Of a stretch of 64,000 bases of DNA, positions 58,143 to 64,000 are shown in pieces (positions within the stretch are counted from its first letter, which is position 1; the number at the start of each line of letters is the position of its first letter). The translations under genes and the position numbers were made by a program. The DNA is taken from contig NZ_UTBG01000001.1 in assembly GCF_900580675.1 (NCBI RefSeq), positions 248,001 to 312,000 of the forward strand. Reading direction: 5' to 3'. The DNA is from Pseudomonas viridiflava (GTDB taxonomy: Bacteria; Pseudomonadota; Gammaproteobacteria; Pseudomonadales; Pseudomonadaceae). The notes beneath the pieces were generated by a model. That model was not told the DNA's origin. It did no database searches and worked only from the letters and a program-made list of their open reading frames with translations.

Positions 58143-58602
58143 TTTCTTATCCTCATGGGTGCCACTACCGAGTGGCATCAGCTGGCGCCAAGATTAGCCG
58201 TGCCCATGAAGAGGTGCAACCGGGTGCAACCCATTTTGTTCATGAAATTTCCGATGGTGTTCGGGAAAAAATCTAGCCTTCAACCGAATCTGCTGTGCCT
58301 TGGTGCATTTGCTTCTGAGATTGGCTGCCGTTGCTCCGAAAAGGAGCAAAAAACCGGTTTTTTGCTCAATACACACCCAGGTGCAACTTATTCTCAAGAA
58401 ACTGGTTGCACCTTATTTGCTTTGTTGAATAGCATTCGCGCCCAAGGTGCAACCGGCTTAAACGTCTGGTTCATCGGCTGGCGGCTTTCCTGGGGAAACG
58501 CCAGTCATAAATGCGCGGCACGCAGTTACGTTTACCTACTTTCAGTGGGTAGCCGTCTGACAGACCGCTGCCACATAAAAACAAAGCCAGGGCGTCACTC
58601 TT
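58143..58602. promoter_or_regulatory. putA-putP divergent control region with five PutA operator sites
   Basis: 460 bases, AT-richer than the genes. GTTGCA or its complement TGCAAC, the hexamer known to be bound by the PutA RHH domain, occurs five times: 58215-58220, 58225-58230, 58382-58387, 58405-58410 and 58448-58453. Most are embedded in GGTGCAACC or its inverse GGTTGCACC. The first two are exactly ten bases apart; the third and fourth are inverted. A GCTCC...GGAGC hairpin lies at about 58334-58346. Confidence 0.75.
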
Positions 58603-60087
58603 ATGAGCGTTAGCAATCCCACCCTGATCACGTTTGTGATCTACATCGCAGCAATGGTGCTGATCGGCTTCATGGCCTATCGCTCCACCAACAACCTTTC
58701 CGATTACATTCTCGGCGGTCGCAGCCTCGGCAGCGTGGTCACGGCCCTGTCGGCCGGCGCCTCCGATATGAGCGGCTGGTTGCTGATGGGCTTGCCGGGC
58801 GCGATCTACATGTCCGGCCTGTCGGAAAGCTGGATCGCCATCGGCCTGATCGTCGGTGCCTACCTCAACTGGCTGTTCGTGGCCGGTCGCCTGCGGGTAC
58901 AGACCGAACACAACGGCGACGCCCTGACCCTGCCCGACTACTTCTCCAGCCGCTTCGAAGATAAAAGCGGCCTGCTGCGGATCATCTCTGCGGTGGTAAT
59001 CCTGGTGTTCTTCACCATCTATTGCGCCTCCGGCATCGTGGCCGGCGCTCGCTTGTTCGAAAGCACCTTCGGCATGTCCTACGAGACGGCGCTGTGGGCC
59101 GGTGCTGCGGCGACGATTGCCTACACCTTCGTCGGTGGTTTCCTGGCGGTCAGCTGGACCGATACCGTACAAGCCACGCTGATGATCTTCGCGCTGATCC
59201 TCACGCCGATCATCGTGCTGCTGGCCACCGGTGGCGTCGACACCACGTTCCTGGCGATCGAGGCCAAGAACCCCGACAACTTCAACATGCTGAAAAACAC
59301 CACCTTCATCGGCATCATCTCGTTGATGGGTTGGGGCCTGGGTTACTTCGGCCAGCCGCACATCCTCGCGCGTTTCATGGCGGCGGATTCGGTGAAGTCG
59401 ATTGCCAATGCACGCCGTATTTCCATGACCTGGATGATCCTGTGCCTGGGCGGCACCGTGGCCGTGGGCTTCTTCGGCATCGCCTACTTCTCGGCACATC
59501 CCGAGGTGGCAGGCCCGGTGAACGAAAACCACGAACGTGTGTTCATTGAGCTGGCCAAGCTGCTGTTCAACCCATGGATCGCGGGCGTGCTGCTGTCGGC
59601 CATCCTGGCTGCCGTGATGAGCACCCTGAGCTGCCAACTGCTGGTGTGCTCGAGTGCCCTGACCGAAGACTTCTACAAGACCTTCCTGCGCAAGAGCGCC
59701 TCACAGGTTGAGCTGGTGTGGGTCGGTCGCCTGATGGTGCTGCTGGTTGCCCTGATCGCCATCGCCATGGCGGCCAACCCGGAAAACCGCGTACTCGGCC
59801 TGGTCAGCTACGCCTGGGCCGGTTTCGGCGCAGCGTTTGGTCCGGTAGTACTGATCTCGGTTATCTGGAAGAACATGACCCGCAACGGCGCGTTGGCCGG
59901 CATCCTGGTCGGCGCGATCACCGTGATCGTGTGGAAACACTTCGAATTGCTGGGCCTGTACGAGATCATCCCAGGCTTCATCTTCGCCAGCCTGGCGATC
60001 TACTTCGTCAGCAAAATGGGCGCACCGACTGTCGGTATGGTCGAGCGTTTTGATGCTGCTGAAAAAGACTACAACCTCAACAAGTAA
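58603..60087 (+). CDS. putP: sodium/proline symporter
   Basis: 494-residue SSS-family transporter with about 13 transmembrane helices; brings in proline with sodium. YRSTNNLSDYILGGRSLGSV with ALSAGASDMSGWLLMGLPGA (TM2 sodium site region) and GWGLGYFGQPHILARFMAAD are typical PutP sequences. Divergent to putA across a shared operator region, so PutA should repress both when proline is absent. A strong terminator follows. Confidence 0.97.
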   Translation: MSVSNPTLITFVIYIAAMVLIGFMAYRSTNNLSDYILGGRSLGSVVTALSAGASDMSGWLLMGLPGAIYMSGLSESWIAIGLIVGAYLNWLFVAGRLRVQTEHNGDALTLPDYFSSRFEDKSGLLRIISAVVILVFFTIYCASGIVAGARLFESTFGMSYETALWAGAAATIAYTFVGGFLAVSWTDTVQATLMIFALILTPIIVLLATGGVDTTFLAIEAKNPDNFNMLKNTTFIGIISLMGWGLGYFGQPHILARFMAADSVKSIANARRISMTWMILCLGGTVAVGFFGIAYFSAHPEVAGPVNENHERVFIELAKLLFNPWIAGVLLSAILAAVMSTLSCQLLVCSSALTEDFYKTFLRKSASQVELVWVGRLMVLLVALIAIAMAANPENRVLGLVSYAWAGFGAAFGPVVLISVIWKNMTRNGALAGILVGAITVIVWKHFELLGLYEIIPGFIFASLAIYFVSKMGAPTVGMVERFDAAEKDYNLNK

Positions 60088-60119
60088 TTCGCCGGGCGCT
60101 GGGCGTCCGATGAGTTAAC

Positions 60120-60158
60120 AAAAAGGCCCGCGTCCTACGGATGGCGGGCCTTTTTTTT
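60120..60158 (+). terminator. intrinsic terminator after putP
   Basis: GGCCCGC (60125-60131) pairs with GCGGGCC (60144-60150), preceded by five As and followed by eight Ts. Confidence 0.93.
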
Positions 60159-60292
60159 CCTGTGATTTACGGCGCACCGAGGAAGATTCCGACGTCCGCG
60201 TGTAGGGTTTTACTGATTTTCCTCGGGCCTGCTCAGCAGCGGGCAACAGTGGTGCAGAATCGGTCGCCTATTCTTTCGCAGAGAAACACCGG

Positions 60293-62323
60293 ATGTTCGC
60301 TCCTGCCAATCAGACCGCATTTACCCTGACCCTGGATGGGGTCGCCAGTGACCTTAAGGTTTACCGCTTCAATGGCAAGGAAGCGCTCAGCCAGCCCTAT
60401 AGCTATGATCTTGAGCTGGTCAGCGAGCAGCCCGATCTGGACCTTGAGAGCCTGCTGCACCGCCAGGCGTATCTCGGCTTCGATGATCAGAGCCATGGCG
60501 TGCATGGCCTGGTTTATCGGGTGGCGCAGGGTGATTCAGGGCGGCGTCTCACGCGCTATCAGCTGAGCCTTGTGCCGCAACTGGCTTACCTGAAGCACAG
60601 TAGCCACCAACGTATTTTCCAGCACAAGACAGTGCCGCAGATTGTCGCGCAGGTACTGGCGGGGCATGGCATCCAGAGTGATCAATTCGAATTTCGCCTG
60701 AGCGGTAATTACCCCGAGCGCGAATATTGCGTGCAGTTTGGTGAAACCGACCTGGCGTTCATTCAGCGCCTGTGTGCCGAGCTGGGTATTCACTATCACT
60801 TCCAGCATTCAGCGGAAAAGCATCTGCTGGTGTTTGGCGATGACCAGACCGTATTTGCCCAGGCGGAGCGGCCAACCCCCTATATGCCTGGTTCCGGAAT
60901 GGTCGCGCAGGCCCCGGCGATCAAGCGGTTTTCCGTGCAGCTGGAAACGCGCACCACGACGGTGAACCTGCGCGACTACGATTTTCGTAAACCGCGTCTT
61001 GAACTGGAAAGCGCAGCGGCCGGCGAGCAACTTCCCAGGCTTGAGCAGCAGCTCTACCCCGGACAGTTCAGCGACCGGCCCCATGGCAAATACCTCGCGC
61101 AACGTGGGCTGGAGCGCCATCGCAGTGACTATCGGCTGGCGCAGGGTTCCGGTGATGAGCCTGCGTTGGTCAGTGGCCGGTTCCTCGAACTGAGCGGGCA
61201 CTCGCGTGAGGACTGGAATGCGCTGTGGCTGGTGACGCAAGTGACTCATGAAGGTATGCAACCCCAGGTGCTGGAGGAGGCAGTCACGGAGGTTGCGGGC
61301 GGAGATTTTCGTCAGGGTTATCGCAACAGATTTACCGCCGCGCCATGGGACGTGATCTTTCGTCCGCCGTTGCCTGAACCGTCGCGGCCCAGTATTTCCG
61401 GCTATCAGAACGCCGTGGTCACCGGGCCCGCCGACAGTGAAATTCATTGCGACGAATATGGCCGGGTGAAGGTGCAAATGGCCTGGGATCGCGCGGGCGA
61501 ACACACCGATCAGTCCAGTTGCTGGTTGCGAGTCGCCAGTGGTTGGGCTCATGACCGTTATGGCACGGTGCTGATCCCCAGGGTCGGCATGGAAGTGCTG
61601 GTGGGTTTCGTCAATGGCGACCTGGACATGCCGCTGGTGATGGGCTGCCTGCCCAATGCCGCGACATCCGTGCCCCTCGACCTCCCGGCGGACAAGAGCC
61701 GCAGCATCTTCCGCAGCCAGAGCACGCCCGGCGGTGGCGGCTACAACGAGTTGCGCATCGAAGACCGCAAGGGCGCCGAAGAAATCTACCTGCGCGCCCA
61801 GCGGGACTGGAACCAGCATGTGTTGCATGACCAGCAAGTGCAGGTCGACAACCAGCGGCGGGTGAGAGTGGGCGGTGAGTCGCATCACGAACTGCAGGGT
61901 GAGGAACAGCGTGTCACCCATGGCAACCGCCTGACCGAGCTCAAGCAGGATGATCACCTGATGGTCGGCGGCTCGCAGCAGATGCGCGCCGGCAGGACCA
62001 TTCAGATTGGCGCCGGGCAGAGCATCGTCATCGATGCCGGGGCCAGCGTGACGATTCAGGCGGGTGGGCAGTCGATCACGATTTCCGCCGGCGGGATTTT
62101 CAGCAGCGTGCCGATCCAGCTCGGCGGCGGGCCGGCTTCGGCGGCGGCGCCATTGCTGCCAGGCGTGAAGGAAAAATTACTGGCGGTGATTCCCGCACCG
62201 CTCAGCCGCGTGCAGGTGGCCAGCCTGAAACGCAGCGCGCCATTTTGTGAGGAGTGCGAGCGCTGCAAGAACGGGCAGTGCGATATCACCGATCAATCCA
62301 GCCTTAAAAGGACGTTACCCTGA
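60293..62323 (+). CDS. type VI secretion spike protein VgrG
   Basis: 676-residue trimeric spike. The phage gp27/Phage_GPD-like N-terminal part is ~1-390 (LTLDGVASDLKVYRFNGKEA, QFGETDLAFIQRLCAELGIH), the gp5-like OB fold ~390-480 (IHCDEYGRVKVQMAWDR, SGWAHDRYGTVLIPRVGMEV). The beta-prism repeats ~490-610 include VGGESHHELQGEEQRVTHGN and ITISAGGIFSS. It ends with a cysteine-rich tail FCEECERCKNGQC and no recognisable toxin domain. The stop overlaps the adaptor gene (TGATG). No other T6SS genes are in the window. Confidence 0.95.
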   Translation: MFAPANQTAFTLTLDGVASDLKVYRFNGKEALSQPYSYDLELVSEQPDLDLESLLHRQAYLGFDDQSHGVHGLVYRVAQGDSGRRLTRYQLSLVPQLAYLKHSSHQRIFQHKTVPQIVAQVLAGHGIQSDQFEFRLSGNYPEREYCVQFGETDLAFIQRLCAELGIHYHFQHSAEKHLLVFGDDQTVFAQAERPTPYMPGSGMVAQAPAIKRFSVQLETRTTTVNLRDYDFRKPRLELESAAAGEQLPRLEQQLYPGQFSDRPHGKYLAQRGLERHRSDYRLAQGSGDEPALVSGRFLELSGHSREDWNALWLVTQVTHEGMQPQVLEEAVTEVAGGDFRQGYRNRFTAAPWDVIFRPPLPEPSRPSISGYQNAVVTGPADSEIHCDEYGRVKVQMAWDRAGEHTDQSSCWLRVASGWAHDRYGTVLIPRVGMEVLVGFVNGDLDMPLVMGCLPNAATSVPLDLPADKSRSIFRSQSTPGGGGYNELRIEDRKGAEEIYLRAQRDWNQHVLHDQQVQVDNQRRVRVGGESHHELQGEEQRVTHGNRLTELKQDDHLMVGGSQQMRAGRTIQIGAGQSIVIDAGASVTIQAGGQSITISAGGIFSSVPIQLGGGPASAAAPLLPGVKEKLLAVIPAPLSRVQVASLKRSAPFCEECERCKNGQCDITDQSSLKRTLP

Positions 62324-63078
62324 TGCATACGCCCATGACTCCCAGCGTTTGGCTGACAGAATACCCTTTGCTTCCCGATGAGCGTCTCTTTGCGGTGCTG
62401 AGCAGTGCCAGCGACGCTAGGCCGTTGGCTGGCTGGCAAGCGATGGCGGCCGGGAAACCGCCGCAATCAATCTGGGCGGGCACGGCCTATGCCGATTGGA
62501 GTGAGGTAATGCCCTACGTCGGCATCGTCGAGCCGAACAGTGCTTTCCTCGATTGGATCACCACCACGCAAGTGACGGATTGGGGCTGGCTGGCGGTCTC
62601 GACCAGCCCGTTGGAAACCGTGATTGCGCACCTGCAAGGCTTGACCAAGGTCTACCTCCCGGATGGAAAGGACGTGTTCTTGCGTTTCTGGGATGGCGCT
62701 CAATTTTTACCACTGTTACAGGGTTTAGGTGATGAGGCCGGAAAGGTTTTGCCGGTGTTCCAGCGTTACCTGATCAATGGCCAGCCACTGACCGTTGCGG
62801 CTGGCCCTATCACTGCCGCCAAAACCAGCCCATGGTGGCGCGTGCCTGCACCTTTGCTGGAGCAACTGGCAGAGCAATCGCCGCAAACCCTGATCGATAA
62901 CCTGCTGCAATGGCTCGAAGAGCAACGCCCGGATCTGTACGCGGCCTTTACGCCTGCGACCTTGCAGCACAAGGTTGCCTACCTCGCGCGTGGGGCGGAT
63001 ATCAGCTATGCGGCGCTGGCCGACTACCTGGCCCTGGAGCACCGCCCGGCATGCGGCCCTGCACCTTTGCGCCGGTAA
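62323..63078 (+). CDS. DUF4123 T6SS effector adaptor (Tap/TEC)
   Basis: 251 residues. LLPDERLFAVLSSASDARPL, then VGIVEPNSAFLDWIT, and LPDGKDVFLRFWDGAQFLPL match the DUF4123 adaptor family, which loads an effector onto its cognate VgrG. It is normally followed by the effector and immunity genes. Here rlmJ begins 33 bases downstream, so the client is missing from this locus or encoded elsewhere. Overlap with vgrG by one base implies coupled translation. Confidence 0.85.
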   Translation: MHTPMTPSVWLTEYPLLPDERLFAVLSSASDARPLAGWQAMAAGKPPQSIWAGTAYADWSEVMPYVGIVEPNSAFLDWITTTQVTDWGWLAVSTSPLETVIAHLQGLTKVYLPDGKDVFLRFWDGAQFLPLLQGLGDEAGKVLPVFQRYLINGQPLTVAAGPITAAKTSPWWRVPAPLLEQLAEQSPQTLIDNLLQWLEEQRPDLYAAFTPATLQHKVAYLARGADISYAALADYLALEHRPACGPAPLRR

Positions 63079-63111
63079 AAGGTAAACTTCGCCTCCTGCG
63101 CAGGAGCAACC

Positions 63112-63948
63112 ATGAATTATCGTCACGCCTTTCACGCCGGCAACCACGCCGATGTCTTCAAACACCTGACCTTGACCCGCCTCATCGCCCTGATGTCGCG
63201 CAAGGAGCAGCCGTTCGCCTACCTCGACACCCACGCCGGCATTGGTCTGTACGACCTGCAAGGCGACCAGGCCAACCGCACCGGTGAATACCTGGAAGGC
63301 ATCGCCCGCCTGTGGGGCGAAAAAGACCTGCCGCCGCTGACCGCTGACTACATGCGCGTGCTGCATGAGATGAACCCGGATGGCCAGTTGCGCTACTACC
63401 CTGGCTCGCCTGAGCTGGCACGCCGCCTCACGCGCCCACAGGACCGTGTGTTGCTCAATGAAAAGCACCCGGAAGACGGCGTGCTGCTCAAGGACAACAT
63501 GAAAGGTGATCGCCGGGTCAAAGTGCACCTGGGCGAGGGCTGGCACGTGCCGCGTGCCTTACTGCCGGTGCCGGAAAAACGCGCACTGATGCTGATCGAT
63601 CCGCCGTTCGAAAAGCTCGATGAGATGCAGCGTTGTGCTGCGTCCCTCAAGGAGGCGGTCAGTCGTATGCGCCAGACCGTCGCGGCCATCTGGTACCCGG
63701 TAAAGGACCCGCGCATGCTGCGTCGTTTCTATCAGGACTTGGCCGGAACCGGCGCGCCGAAACTGCTGCGTGTGGAATTGCTGGTGCATCCGCTGGACAC
63801 GCCCAACACCCTGACCGGCTCGGGCCTGGCGATTGCCAACCCGCCGTGGGGGCTGGAAGAGGAGTTGCGTGAGCTGCTGCCCTGGCTGTCCAAGAAGCTC
63901 GGCCAGACCCAGGGTGGCTGGCAGATGGATTGGCTGATCGCTGAGTAG
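63112..63948 (+). CDS. rlmJ: 23S rRNA (adenine-2030 N6)-methyltransferase
   Basis: 278-residue SAM-dependent methyltransferase modifying A2030 of 23S rRNA. It begins MNYRHAFHAGNHADVFKHLT, the invariant RlmJ N-terminus; YLDTHAGIGLYDL is the SAM loop, and LMLIDPPFEKLDE holds the catalytic DPPF/Y motif. The C-terminal IANPPWGLEEEL is typical. Length is normal. A housekeeping gene bordering the T6SS pair. Confidence 0.96.
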   Translation: MNYRHAFHAGNHADVFKHLTLTRLIALMSRKEQPFAYLDTHAGIGLYDLQGDQANRTGEYLEGIARLWGEKDLPPLTADYMRVLHEMNPDGQLRYYPGSPELARRLTRPQDRVLLNEKHPEDGVLLKDNMKGDRRVKVHLGEGWHVPRALLPVPEKRALMLIDPPFEKLDEMQRCAASLKEAVSRMRQTVAAIWYPVKDPRMLRRFYQDLAGTGAPKLLRVELLVHPLDTPNTLTGSGLAIANPPWGLEEELRELLPWLSKKLGQTQGGWQMDWLIAE

Positions 63949-63977
63949 CTGGATCTCAAGCCAAACACAAACCAAAT

Positions 63978-64000
63978 GTGGGAGCGGGCTTGCTCGCGAA
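63978..64000. repeat. REP element, cut by the window end
   Basis: GTGGGAGCGGGCTTGCTCGC begins at 63978 and runs off the right edge. Same type as at 49627 and 54096; the second arm presumably lies beyond the window. Confidence 0.8.

Overview
This 64 kb window is a chromosomal segment of a Pseudomonas, most likely of the P. fluorescens group. It is GC-rich, and its left end reads ponA / pilMNOPQ - aroK - aroB - damX - gltB - gltD - hemE, which is the gene order known from Pseudomonas. The right half is studded with P. fluorescens-type REP doublets (REPINs). All calls come from reading the sequence; no database search was possible.

Region 1 (1-21.4 kb) is mainly conserved backbone. It holds the start of ponA, a reduced pilMNOPQ locus (truncated PilM, a PilO-PilP fusion, a secretin without AMIN domains), aroK-aroB, damX, both glutamate synthase subunits and hemE. 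A two-gene RND efflux operon sits between gltD and hemE. A divergent YnfM-like exporter and LysR regulator follow.

Region 2 (21.4-22.5 kb) is a short, lower-GC accessory patch. It has an orphan PemK/MazF-type toxin gene, a predicted structured small RNA ending in an intrinsic terminator, and an unknown lipoprotein.

Region 3 (22.5-39.6 kb) is a 19-gene minus-strand aryl polyene (APE) pigment cluster, mostly with translationally coupled ATGA overlaps. Its order follows the apeC-to-apeR layout: chain-length factor, acyltransferase, two ACPs, membrane protein, AMP-ligase fused to a dehydratase, glycosyltransferase, acyltransferase, thioesterase, LolA-like carrier, MMPL exporter, lipoprotein, then KS-DH-KR-KS. 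An aromatic amino-acid ammonia-lyase and an FAD oxidoreductase are added. The logic is aryl starter supply (ammonia-lyase, AMP-ligase, ACP), type II polyketide-like elongation (KS/CLF, KR, DH), release, transfer to a lipid-like head group and export to the outer membrane. A REPIN has inserted into the start of the lolA-like gene and another splits the operon.

Region 4 (39.6-44.3 kb) is a patchwork: an orphan ParA, a perfect 11-bp palindrome, a strongly structured leader ahead of a small DUF6124-like gene, trxC, a higBA pair whose toxin is a pseudogene, and selO.

Region 5 (44.3-64 kb) has nhaP2 - mscK - selO, a chemoreceptor, a coiled-coil/ZapA-like pair, an acyl-CoA dehydrogenase, putA and putP around an intergenic array of GTTGCA (PutA operator) sites, an orphan T6SS vgrG-DUF4123 pair with no effector gene, and rlmJ. 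No rRNA, tRNA, CRISPR array, prophage or transposase was seen.
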